37,775 nt of DNA from Mesorhizobium sp. ORS 3359 (GCA_000824845.1 CCNC01000129.1:1-37775); one strand, 5' to 3'. Positions 16,121-23,931 are shown, counted from the first letter of the stretch. Notes: generated by a model from the letters alone, not told the origin. Numbers and translations are program-made.

Positions 16121-17245
16121 TCATGGTGGGTCGTGTGAGAGATGGGCGGAAAGGATTTCCGCGACGATCGACAAACCGGCATGAAGCTGCGCGTGATCCT
16201 GGGGACCTGTGATCGCCACGCGAATCGCATTGGGAGGTGGCTGATCGTCCACCGAAAAAACCCTGGCGGATCTTATCTGGACGCCAGCCGCCAGAGCGGC
16301 TTCGACGACTGCGTCACAGCTCGCCTTGGCAGGCAGTTCTATCCACAAGTGCAAAGCCCCCGGCACGGTTTTGGCCCCGGATCGGCCAAGATGCTGAATG
16401 GCCAATTGTTGCCTTGCCGTGACTTCGACACGCGCGGTGTCGACGATTTGCCGAGCGTTGTCCCCTTCGATCCAGTGCGCAACGAGCTCGCAGGACAAAG
16501 AGTTGGCAAACATCGACGACGACCTTAGATGCGGCCTCAATACATCTGCCGCCGCGAGGCCCTCGGGTAGCGCCAGATAGGCCAATCTGAGGCCCATCGC
16601 GAAGCACTTGGAAACGCTCATAATGTACCAGGTGGTATCCGGGGCGTGGGCGTACAGTGATGGTGGTGCTTCCGGATGGAGACGGCCGAGCACATCGTCT
16701 TCGATGATCGCAATGTTGTGCGCTCGTGCCACGCGGACAATTTCGGCTCGCCGACTTTGTGACATGACTGCCGTGGTGGGATTCTGGACTGTCGGGGTGC
16801 AGTAGAGAAGTTTGGGACTGGCTCGCCGACATACAGCCTCGAGCGCGGCCGGCTCGACCCCTTCCGCGTCCATTTCGACACCAATTACGATAAGGCCGAG
16901 CGACAAGGCTATCGGGCGTATCAGAAGATAAGCCAGCTTTTCGGCCACAATGACGTCACCCGGTTTGCACAAGTGCCGCAGTATGACGACGAGCGCGTTT
17001 TGGGTGCCGTTGGTCACCAGGATGCGATCGGCGGGGAGGATCTCACCGACGCGCGGACTTATCCATATGGAGCCGATCTGGCGATCGCGTTGCTCTCCAC
17101 CGGGCCGATTCTTGCGGATCCGCCAGTGGAGCTGCGATTGCGAGGCCAGTTCGATGAGGGATCGAGACAAAGCCTCTCCCAGAAAAGATGGGCACGGCGG
17201 CAGCGCGGTAGAAAGATCGATTGCGCTGGTTTGGGGACGGCTCAT
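16121..17245 (-). CDS. PLP-dependent aminotransferase, MocR-type fold without HTH
   Basis: A 374-residue fold-type I aminotransferase. The PLP lysine is in SVSKCFAMGLRLAYL (K213), the Asn of the cofactor pocket is in VQNPT and the Asp in IIEDDVLG. The sequence is closest in style to the C-terminal domain of MocR/GntR regulators, but no winged-helix domain is present at the N-terminus, so it is probably a stand-alone enzyme. ATG 17245 is preferred (AGGGAG 6 bases upstream) over 17278. Near a phosphonopyruvate hydrolase, a PalB-like phosphonoalanine transaminase role is possible; substrate specificity is not readable from the sequence. Confidence 0.8.
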   Translation of the reverse strand: MSRPQTSAIDLSTALPPCPSFLGEALSRSLIELASQSQLHWRIRKNRPGGEQRDRQIGSIWISPRVGEILPADRILVTNGTQNALVVILRHLCKPGDVIVAEKLAYLLIRPIALSLGLIVIGVEMDAEGVEPAALEAVCRRASPKLLYCTPTVQNPTTAVMSQSRRAEIVRVARAHNIAIIEDDVLGRLHPEAPPSLYAHAPDTTWYIMSVSKCFAMGLRLAYLALPEGLAAADVLRPHLRSSSMFANSLSCELVAHWIEGDNARQIVDTARVEVTARQQLAIQHLGRSGAKTVPGALHLWIELPAKASCDAVVEAALAAGVQIRSARVFSVDDQPPPNAIRVAITGPQDHAQLHAGLSIVAEILSAHLSHDPP

Positions 17246-17514
17246 GAGGCGCTCCCTGGTTTTCGTGGGTGCCGACAAGGGGCCAACAAAATTGAGGTCG
17301 TGGCTGTCGTTGTTGCGAACGGCGCGCGCCTCGGGAGCGACAGAGCCAAACGCGAAGCTGCATCATGCAACTGGGCGATGGACGAATGAGGAAACAAAGC
17401 GCGATTTGACATGGCTTATCGATTGTTCAGCCCTACGTCGCCCTGCCGCAATGGCTGAGCACGGTCGCCCGGACACGGAGGGCACGTCGGTGCTCGCGAC
17501 ACTTCGCGCCGGCC
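17246..17514. other. Intergenic region between the two minus-strand phosphonate blocks
   Basis: About 270 bases without a supportable gene, separating the CDP-alcohol transferase gene from the downstream aminotransferase. It may contain a separate promoter, in which case the aminotransferase and methyltransferase form their own unit. Confidence 0.35.
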
Positions 17515-18123
17515 TCAAGACCCGCCCCGAAATGCGAGCGCCGCGGATGCAACGACGCAAAACGCCGTCACGACCAAATACATGAAGCCCGCGGTTTTAG
17601 GCACACGGACCGACGAGACGTGGAGAATGGCGAGCAGGATGAGGAGGAACGCGAACAGCTTGGCGAAAATACTTTCGGGGAGAGTGGGACGAAGCAAGAA
17701 GACAATTGCCGTCACCGGCATGACCCAGCTTGTCGGCACTCCGACGAACCGCCCTGACGGAGACCCGACCACGTTGAAGAAACTCAGCCGCAAGGCGCTG
17801 GCGACGACGAGAACGGCTCCAGAAACAACGCACAGTGGCGATCCGTGCCCGACGACGATCAAGGTCACGGCTGGAAATATTCCAGCGCTGACGAAATCGG
17901 CGAGCGAGTCCAAATTCTTGCCGACTTCTCCCGTTTCCGCCGGACGGCTGCCTCGCATTCGCCGCGCGACGACACCGTCGAAATGATCAGCCAAGAGCGC
18001 CCATAGAACGATTGCCACGCCGATCTCCGGAAACCCGGCGATCGAGAAATCGATGCCGATCGAGGAGAGTGCGAGGCCCATGGCGGTCATTGCATTTGCC
18101 GGATCGACAAGCAGGCGGATCAT
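17515..18123 (-). CDS. CDP-alcohol phosphatidyltransferase, PssA-like
   Basis: A 202-residue integral membrane enzyme with about six hydrophobic helices. The family signature is complete: D46xxD49G50-x2-A53R54-x13-G68-x3-D72-x3-D76, in the DHFDGVVARR to GKNLDSLADF region. The LDSLADFVSAGIFPA stretch resembles phosphatidylserine synthases. These enzymes swap CMP for an alcohol, joining a phospho headgroup to a lipid. Together with the nucleotidyltransferase 30 bases upstream it would transfer a CMP-activated phosphonate to diacylglycerol or another alcohol. An ordinary phospholipid synthase is the alternative, but an isolated one in this position would be odd. Confidence 0.88.
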   Translation of the reverse strand: MIRLLVDPANAMTAMGLALSSIGIDFSIAGFPEIGVAIVLWALLADHFDGVVARRMRGSRPAETGEVGKNLDSLADFVSAGIFPAVTLIVVGHGSPLCVVSGAVLVVASALRLSFFNVVGSPSGRFVGVPTSWVMPVTAIVFLLRPTLPESIFAKLFAFLLILLAILHVSSVRVPKTAGFMYLVVTAFCVVASAALAFRGGS

Positions 18124-18153
18124 CGAGACCTCCCTCGCTGATTATGGCAGGCG

Positions 18154-18945
18154 CTATGCCCGGTCGGGGTGGAGCGGCTGCGCGGCATCAGCAAAGATGC
18201 TGTGCGCGCTGCGCAGATCCTCGGCACTGTCGATCTCGCACCACTTCACGCCATCGCAACAGGCCGCGGCTAGTTGGAGCCCGCGCCTTTCCACGAGATA
18301 GGCAAGAAGTTCCTCTATGTGCGCCTGCGTAGCACCTGAGCCGATGACCTCGTCAAGCGCGGGAACGATGAGGTCCCTGAGGGTAGACGCGGCCAAACGC
18401 AGTAGATTCATTGTCTTGAAGAGCTTGGGCCCGCTTTCGGCAAGATCTGCCGCGGTCTGCTTTGTGCGGAACGTCGAGATCAATCCGCTCGCCGAAAGCA
18501 GCGCCGCAGACCCTTGCATCGTAGCGTCGAACGTTACAACGGCGGCAACGTCGGTGGCATCGACAATGTTAAGATAGTGGAATGCATTCTGTTCAAAGAA
18601 GACGTCGCCTTCGAGAAGATAGCAGTCCCCCGAAAGCAGCATATTACGGGCTAGCCAAAGCGAATAGGCGCTGCCGGTGCGGTCGAAAACCGTTGACTCC
18701 ACATACGTGATCTCGACGCCGTGGAAGCGGTTGCCACATGCGTATTGAATAGCGTCTTTGCGGTAGCCGACGACGACTATGACCTCTTCCACGCCGATTG
18801 CTGCGAGGTTTCGCAGCGCGTTGTGCAGTATCGGTGTGCCGTTGACTTCGATCAGGGGCTTGGGCCGCAGATCGGTCAGCGGGCGCAGACGTGAGCCCAG
18901 TCCGGCGGCGAGAATGACGGCCTTCTTGGGCGCGGCGACAGGCAT
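18154..18945 (-). CDS. Nucleotidyltransferase, phosphocholine/AEP cytidylyltransferase-like
   Basis: A 263-residue NTP-transferase. The N-terminal signature is AVILAAGLGSRLRPLTDLRPKPLIEVNG (residues 9-36, catalytic-type Arg and Lys). Mid-region DRTGSAYSLWLAR and LLEGDVFF carry the metal aspartate, and VKWCEIDSAEDLRSA is the C-terminal hallmark of LicC/PntC-type enzymes. It probably activates a phosphonate as its CMP derivative; PntC does this for 2-aminoethylphosphonate. The start at 18945 has AAGGGGG 6 bases upstream. An ATG at 18969 overlaps the upstream aminotransferase stop (ATGA) and would add eight residues. It is third in the pepM run. Confidence 0.85.
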   Translation of the reverse strand: MPVAAPKKAVILAAGLGSRLRPLTDLRPKPLIEVNGTPILHNALRNLAAIGVEEVIVVVGYRKDAIQYACGNRFHGVEITYVESTVFDRTGSAYSLWLARNMLLSGDCYLLEGDVFFEQNAFHYLNIVDATDVAAVVTFDATMQGSAALLSASGLISTFRTKQTAADLAESGPKLFKTMNLLRLAASTLRDLIVPALDEVIGSGATQAHIEELLAYLVERRGLQLAAACCDGVKWCEIDSAEDLRSAHSIFADAAQPLHPDRA

Positions 18946-18965
18946 GTCGATCCCCCTTTCTTCGA

Positions 18966-20150
18966 TCATTTCCAGCCGTTGAGGACATCAACCAGCCGGG
19001 TTAGTCCGGTTTCGAGTTCTTCGGGAGGAATTCCATAGGACAGACGCAGACCGAGGGGGTCGCCGAAGGCGGTGCCCGATACAGCTGCGACGCCGGCGTC
19101 GGCAAGGAGCGAGGTCACAACGTCATCTGCTGTCGCCGGACCATTCTTGAGTGCGGGTCGCAAGTTGGAAAGATCAAGATAGAAATAAATGCCGCCCTGC
19201 GCCCGAGGCGCGGGGATCCGCCTCAATGAGGAGAGGATGCTGAGACCGATCTGTCGGGAACTTGCCAGCTGCAAGGCAAGCTTGCTCTCATGGCGGCCGT
19301 CTCCCCGCTCAAGGTGAGCCAGCACCGCATGTTGGGCGATCACATTGGGATTTGAGGTGGTATGGGACTGCAAGGCCCTGACGGCATCGACCACTTCCTT
19401 TGGAGCCGCCAGATAGCCAATCCGCCAGCCCGTCAGGGCCAGCGACTTGCTGAATCCGTTGACGACAATTGTTCGAGACCTGACTTCGGGCACAACCGAG
19501 ACAATCGGGTAATGGGCATGATGGCCGTAGACGAAGTTGGCATAGCATTCATCGAAAATGACCCAGAGGTCGCGGTTGATTGCCAGTCGGGCGATCGCCG
19601 TCAGCGTATCGAAATCGTAGACCGCACCCGACGGGTTGGCGGGCGTATTGACGACGATGGCACGGGTCTTTTCGGTCAATGCCGCAGCGATGTCCTGGAT
19701 CCGCGGGACGTAGGCGTTGGAACGCGTGTCGACGAAAACCGGCTTGCCACCTGCAATCACGACCTGGGCCGAGAACGTCGTCCAGTAGGGACAAGGGATA
19801 ATCACCTCGTCACCTGGATTCAGCAGCACCATCGTCGTATTGAAGAGCGCTTGCTTGGCGCCTGTCGTTACCGCGATCTCGTCGGATTTCCAGGTTTGAC
19901 CCGTATCGAAGGAGACCTTCCGCGCCAGCGCCTCGCGCAATTCCATCATGCCGATCGTATCGGTGTAACGATTGACGCCGTTGTCGACGGCATTGATCGC
20001 GCCTTCGCGAATGGTCGGAGCGAGCTCGCTCCAGATCTCGCCAGCGGTCAGGTCGATCACCTCTTGGCGGCTGTGGGCTGCCTGTTTTGCGGCGGCCCGC
20101 GCCGCGGCGGTTCCAGATGAACCGAACGAGCTTGTGCGTCGAGCAAGCAT
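18966..20150 (-). CDS. Class I aminotransferase in the pepM operon
   Basis: A 394-residue aspartate-aminotransferase-like enzyme. The PLP lysine is K235 in NGFSKSLALTGWRIGY. Other pocket residues include NTPANPSG (N172), the Asp/Tyr pair in FDECYANFVY (D200, Y203), and the C-terminal arginine in GLRLSYG. AAGGAGG lies 5 bases before the ATG. It is 39 bases downstream of pepM and overlaps the next gene. A class I aminotransferase fits phosphonopyruvate to phosphonoalanine; 2-aminoethylphosphonate transaminases usually belong to another (class III or V) group. The substrate is inferred from the operon. Confidence 0.85.
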   Translation of the reverse strand: MLARRTSSFGSSGTAAARAAAKQAAHSRQEVIDLTAGEIWSELAPTIREGAINAVDNGVNRYTDTIGMMELREALARKVSFDTGQTWKSDEIAVTTGAKQALFNTTMVLLNPGDEVIIPCPYWTTFSAQVVIAGGKPVFVDTRSNAYVPRIQDIAAALTEKTRAIVVNTPANPSGAVYDFDTLTAIARLAINRDLWVIFDECYANFVYGHHAHYPIVSVVPEVRSRTIVVNGFSKSLALTGWRIGYLAAPKEVVDAVRALQSHTTSNPNVIAQHAVLAHLERGDGRHESKLALQLASSRQIGLSILSSLRRIPAPRAQGGIYFYLDLSNLRPALKNGPATADDVVTSLLADAGVAAVSGTAFGDPLGLRLSYGIPPEELETGLTRLVDVLNGWK

Positions 20151-20189
20151 CGGCGCCTCCTTGCCTTGATTTGGGAAGTCAGGCCCGTT

Positions 20190-21128
20190 TTATTGGGCAC
20201 CGCTCGCAATTTGCGGCAGATATTTTTGTTCGGCCGCGGAGAGCTCTTGATATTTCAGCAGATCAAAGAGGTCTTCGAGCGTCGCAACGTCGCGCTCGAT
20301 GCCGGCGGTGCTCTCGTCGCGGATGATGCGGTCGCAAACCTGGCGCATGGCCGAGATCGCAGCGCGCATATTATGGTTCGCCCAAATCACGGTTGAGATT
20401 TGTGCCGCTCTGTATTGCGCGACCGGCGCGTTGTAATATTTCGTCGGGACGATCACTACCGGAAGACGGTTCCTCCAGGCGCGGCTGAAGGCGAGAATTT
20501 CGGCTGCGTCTGGTTTGCGCGAATGGATCAAGATCGCGTCGGCGCCGGCGTCAGCATATGCATGCGCCCGCGTCAGCGCCTCATCTTGACCATGCCCTGC
20601 GATGAGTGCCTCGATACGTGCGACCACAACAAATTCCGGATCCGGCACGTGGTCCCGAATAGCCTGCAGACGTCCGCAGAACTCACCGATCTCAGCGAGT
20701 GAGTGCCGATCTGCGACAAACGAGTTCTTTTTTGGGAAGCTCTTATCCTCGACGCAGACACCGGCCGCCCCGCGTTGGTGCAGCTTGCGCGCGAACAGGC
20801 GCGCGTTGTTGAAATTCCCGAATCCGCTGTCGCCGTCGACAAGAACAGGTATTTGCGTGGCCTCGACGATTCTGTGAACAGCATCGACGATCTCAGTCCA
20901 GGACGCTTCGTTCGCATCGCGATAGCCCAGGCAGGACGAGATCGACAATCCTGAGGCCCACAGACCTCGAAAGCCGGCGGCCTCCGCGACCGACGCCGAC
21001 AGCGCGTCATGGGCCTCCATAAGGAAAGCGATTTCATTCGAACATACCAGAGTCCGCAAAGCCGATGCGGTGGATGCTTGGCGAGTTCCATTGTTAGAGT
21101 TCGCGGTTACGGTCACATCTCTTATCAT
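20190..21128 (-). CDS. pepM: Phosphoenolpyruvate phosphomutase (PepM)
   Basis: A 312-residue PEP mutase, which rearranges PEP to phosphonopyruvate, the entry step of nearly all phosphonate biosynthesis. The diagnostic motif EDKSFPKKNSF is intact (E127, D128, K129, K133, N135), with N135 at the position that is threonine in the nearby hydrolase. GLWASGLSISSCLGYRDANE and the metal site VDGDSGFGN (D98, D100) are also canonical. No good ribosome site precedes ATG 21128; a GTG a few codons in, or leaderless translation, is possible. It heads a tight four-gene minus-strand run. The equilibrium favours PEP, so a downstream pulling step is needed; no decarboxylase gene is visible. Confidence 0.93.
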   Translation of the reverse strand: MIRDVTVTANSNNGTRQASTASALRTLVCSNEIAFLMEAHDALSASVAEAAGFRGLWASGLSISSCLGYRDANEASWTEIVDAVHRIVEATQIPVLVDGDSGFGNFNNARLFARKLHQRGAAGVCVEDKSFPKKNSFVADRHSLAEIGEFCGRLQAIRDHVPDPEFVVVARIEALIAGHGQDEALTRAHAYADAGADAILIHSRKPDAAEILAFSRAWRNRLPVVIVPTKYYNAPVAQYRAAQISTVIWANHNMRAAISAMRQVCDRIIRDESTAGIERDVATLEDLFDLLKYQELSAAEQKYLPQIASGAQ

Positions 21129-21535
21129 AATTATGAATCCGGTTGCCGACCTTAAATCAATAACGAAGACGACCCAATATTTTCTACAATCTTCCTCCAG
21201 ACCACCAAAGCATCATGGCACATTACACGATATGACTAACAATAAAAGCCAGTTTTGTGAAACTTACGTTACATCATTGTTCAACGACTGCTGAACCCCG
21301 AAGCACTAGCAGACAATCGACCACAACCGCTTCTGGCGGTCGAACCCCTCAACGATATTGCTGTTTTGCTGTCACGGCGGAAATCGGCTGACGCGGCCAC
21401 TCGAGCCGACCGCATCGCCGAGCAGGCTCGATTTCGCGAGCGTCCGATGAGCGCCGTCTGCGCGCAGCCGCTCAGTTGAAGGGTTGAACGCCGCCATCCA
21501 ACGAGTCATGCCGACGGAGAATATGGATTGTTTGA
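21129..21535. other. Intergenic region upstream of pepM
   Basis: About 400 bases between pepM and the second XRE gene. The left 170 bases are AT-rich relative to the element and probably contain the pepM promoter. The right part (about 21320-21500) has a short plus-strand frame with a coding-like texture (DIAVLLSRRKSADAATRADR) that could be gene debris, but I cannot identify it. Confidence 0.4.
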
Positions 21536-21748
21536 TCAGCGGGGCGGCTTGATCAGTTCGCAAGGATCAACATTAAGAGCTTTTGCGAGCCGACCGAGGA
21601 CACTTACGCTCGCGGAGACGCGGCCGCGCTCGATTGAGCCCACATAACGCATGCTAAGCTGCGCGAGAGCCGCCAATTCCTCCTGCGTCAGGTCCTGATG
21701 ATAGCGCACGCGACGCATGTTGATCGCCATCACCTCTTTGAGGTCCAT
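21536..21748 (-). CDS. Second XRE-family repressor, diverged from the QseC-like protein
   Basis: A 70-residue Cro/C1-type HTH protein (LTQEELAALAQLSMRYVGSIERGRVSASV), divergently transcribed from a second QseM-like gene. It has the same length and layout as the QseC-like protein at 3922-4134, but I count only about one third identical positions, and the recognition-helix residues differ (SMRYVGS against SQQYISG). It therefore probably binds a different operator, such as the palindrome at 21784-21799. Confidence 0.8.
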   Translation of the reverse strand: MDLKEVMAINMRRVRYHQDLTQEELAALAQLSMRYVGSIERGRVSASVSVLGRLAKALNVDPCELIKPPR

Positions 21749-21783
21749 GGCGATATACCGACCAGAACCGGAACTATCGTTCT

Positions 21784-21799
21784 AGGAACGATCGTTCCT
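21784..21799. promoter_or_regulatory. Perfect 16-bp palindrome, probable operator
   Basis: AGGAACGATCGTTCCT is a perfect dyad between the divergent XRE and QseM-like genes. The symmetry extends imperfectly outward (ACTAT at 21773-21777 and ATAGT at 21807-21811). It lies 36 bases upstream of the XRE start and about 90 bases before the qseM-like ATG. No equivalent is seen in the first qseC-qseM intergenic region. Confidence 0.7.
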
Positions 21800-21891
21800 A
21801 TTCGTTATAGTGAGCCGTTCAAAACACAAATGGGATCGTTGGGAGACGCGCCCGGAAGCCGAAACTCGCTCAAAGCCACTTGGACACCGAA

Positions 21892-22131
21892 ATGCAAGAC
21901 GAAGTTCCCTGGTCAGATAGCCTCACGGCTTACGACAAAGAGCATTTTACGACCTATATGCGGTTCCTGGATGCCGCCGCCGACAGTGCCAGCTACGAGG
22001 AAATGGCGCAGCTGATCCTCGGCATCGATCCCGAACGCGAACCGGAACGAGCCCGCAATGCGGCCCGCAGCCATCTTGATCGGGCGAACTGGATGGTGAC
22101 GACAGGCTACCGAGAATTGTTCGCCGGCTGA
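21892..22131 (+). CDS. Second QseM-like antiactivator
   Basis: A 79-residue protein (ATG 21892; a TTG at 21880 would add four residues) matching the QseM-like protein at 4244-4522 at about 70 of 76 positions from PWSDSLTAYDKEHF onward. The extra N-terminal residues of the first copy are not shared. No clear ribosome site is visible before either start. An overlapping ATG frame in the leader (from 21830) may influence translation. By homology it should bind TraR and FseA; being under a different repressor, it gives a separate input to transfer control. Confidence 0.75.
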   Translation: MQDEVPWSDSLTAYDKEHFTTYMRFLDAAADSASYEEMAQLILGIDPEREPERARNAARSHLDRANWMVTTGYRELFAG

Positions 22132-22468
22132 CTGGCGTTCCGGCAAAGAAAAAAGACGGCAGCCCGACAACGGGGCGGTGCCGGTGGCGAGACATGGACC
22201 GGGGCGCTTCGCCTATCCTGCGGACGGGAGCATTTGTGCCAGCATACGCGATGCAGGCTGGGGCAAGATCCGGCAGAGGCCCCGTTTCCTTCAGCCAACG
22301 CGACCCCGTGGATCGACGAAAATGTCACCCAGAAACTCGGGAACGAAGGACTCCAGCCGGAAATCCCTGCTGAATTGCGAGCCAGGGACGGCAACTTGCT
22401 CGGCGGAACGGCGCAGCGCACCTGGCAATCCATCCGCCGCAACAGCCCGAAATCTACCGGAAGCTTTT
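22132..22468. other. Intergenic region between convergent genes
   Basis: About 340 bases between the second qseM-like gene and the end of ubiM. The frames here do not resemble known proteins. No convincing terminator was found. Confidence 0.35.
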
Positions 22469-23650
22469 TCATCGCCCAAGCATGTTCGCAATGCCGTGTC
22501 GGACGAACGGAAGATATTGCCCCAAGCGAAGCCCCACATGTCTTGCGAATCGGGCCGCCGGGTGCTCGTTCGAGTAGATCCCGACCAGTAGATTGGTAGC
22601 GTGATAAAGAGGTGCGGCCCTCAAGCGCAGGCGGCTCTCATAGCTGCTCAACATGTCGGGGTCGGCAATGTCGTGACCGTTGCGAATAGCCGTCAGTATT
22701 CCGTGGGCGAGTCGCTTTTGACCGTCGAGGCCGATGTTGAAGCCATGGGCGGTCACCGGGTGCATGCCGACGGCAGCGTCGCCAACGAGTGCGGCGCTTG
22801 GAGCCCAGAAGCTGTGCGCCCAGGTCGTGACCAACGGATAGATATGGCGTTTGCTTGCAAGGGTCATTTTTCCGAGGCGCCCTCGACACCGGTCCGTCAA
22901 TTCGATCAGGAACAGATCGTCGTCTAAGGCAAGAAGTCTATTGGCGTCATTTGCGCGCAATGTGACAAGCAATGACGACTCGCCTTCCATCAGCGGCAAG
23001 ATCGCTATGGTCTGATGGTGATCGAACCATTCGATTGCGAGCTGATGGTGGGCGCGTTCGTGCCTGACGCGGCAAATCACCATCGAGCTGCCAAGCCGAT
23101 TGATGTCGGCGGCGATGCCGAGCAGGTCGCGCGTTCGCGACAGACGCGAATCTGCTGCGACGAAAAGCCGAGCGGTCAACCGCCTGCCGTCGGAAAGATT
23201 TACGACCGCTCCTTTGGGGCTGTTGGTTACAGCAACGACCGAGTGGCCGCATAGCAGCTGGACACGGTGGTGCGAGCGGATGATCTTGAACAGGGCATCG
23301 CGGATCCGACAATTTGGGATCAGAAATCCGAGTGGTTCTGCAGATCTTCTCGGAGGATCGAAACACAGAGCGAAAGGGCTCGATCCGTTGAGCACGCGCG
23401 CGCCTTGCACTGGTGACTTGTGATTAACGGAGATGGCATCCCAGGCGCCGAGCTCGCGAAGGATGTTGATCGAGGCGAAGGTCAGCGCGATCTCGCGACC
23501 ATCGGAAGGCGGCTTTGCCAGGCTTTCGAAGGGCTGCTGCTCAACCACCGCCACTTTGAGATCGCTCTTTGCAAGCGATGCGGCGAAGGAAAGTCCAACC
23601 GGTCCGGCTCCGGCGACGATGATGTCGAAACTGTCGTCGCAACTGGCCAT
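22469..23650 (-). CDS. ubiM: FAD-dependent ubiquinone-biosynthesis hydroxylase, UbiM type
   Basis: A 393-residue flavin monooxygenase of the UbiH/UbiF/COQ6 family. The N-terminal dinucleotide fold is FDIIVAGAGPVGLSFAASLAKSDLKVAVVE (about 8-37). DGREIALTF follows, and the FAD-ribityl motif is ALVGDAAVGMHPVTAHGFNIGLDG (about 295-318). UbiM enzymes hydroxylate the ubiquinone ring using O2. The ATG overlaps the stop of the 70-residue gene upstream (TGATG). Both are preceded by a FixK/FNR-type box at 23918-23931, suggesting microaerobic induction alongside the fix oxidase that uses quinol-derived electrons. Confidence 0.85.
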   Translation of the reverse strand: MASCDDSFDIIVAGAGPVGLSFAASLAKSDLKVAVVEQQPFESLAKPPSDGREIALTFASINILRELGAWDAISVNHKSPVQGARVLNGSSPFALCFDPPRRSAEPLGFLIPNCRIRDALFKIIRSHHRVQLLCGHSVVAVTNSPKGAVVNLSDGRRLTARLFVAADSRLSRTRDLLGIAADINRLGSSMVICRVRHERAHHQLAIEWFDHHQTIAILPLMEGESSLLVTLRANDANRLLALDDDLFLIELTDRCRGRLGKMTLASKRHIYPLVTTWAHSFWAPSAALVGDAAVGMHPVTAHGFNIGLDGQKRLAHGILTAIRNGHDIADPDMLSSYESRLRLRAAPLYHATNLLVGIYSNEHPAARFARHVGLRLGQYLPFVRHGIANMLGR

Positions 23651-23862
23651 CAGCGCGCTGCCATCGCGTCGGCTATCGCGTCGGCTATCTGGGTGAGCTG
23701 CTGGTTCTGTTGAGCCGCAACCCGTGGACCGGTTGGCCTGGCTGCCGTTGTGCGCCGCATCGCCTTAAGCCACGGGCCGAGCCAGGCAGATTGCCAGCCA
23801 GAAAGGGGGATTCTCACCACCGCTATTCGTTGAAGGTAACGACCATACTGTCCGTTAGACAT
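23650..23862 (-). CDS. Small hypothetical protein coupled to ubiM
   Basis: A 70-residue basic protein, not recognised. The N-terminal half is aromatic and basic (QYGRYLQRIAVVRIPLSGWQ, WLGPWLKAMRRT); the C-terminal half is helical and Ala/Gln-rich (QNQQLTQIADAIADAMAAR). There is no signal peptide. Evidence that it is real: GGGAGAGGG 7 bases before ATG 23862, a stop overlapping the ubiM start by one base, and a FixK-like box 55 bases upstream. It may assist ubiquinone synthesis or UbiM expression; this is inference from coupling alone. Confidence 0.6.
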   Translation of the reverse strand: MSNGQYGRYLQRIAVVRIPLSGWQSAWLGPWLKAMRRTTAARPTGPRVAAQQNQQLTQIADAIADAMAAR

Positions 23863-23917
23863 ACATTGTCCCTCTCCCTTGATTGGTCGACGTAACCACG
23901 CCGGTCAGAAGATAACC

Positions 23918-23931
23918 TTGATCTGGATCAG
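23918..23931. promoter_or_regulatory. FixK/FNR-type anaerobox upstream of the ubiM operon
   Basis: TTGATCTGGATCAG matches TTGAT-N4-ATCAA at nine of ten defined positions. It lies 55 bases upstream of the first ATG of the two-gene minus-strand operon, a suitable distance for a class II activator site. Confidence 0.65.
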
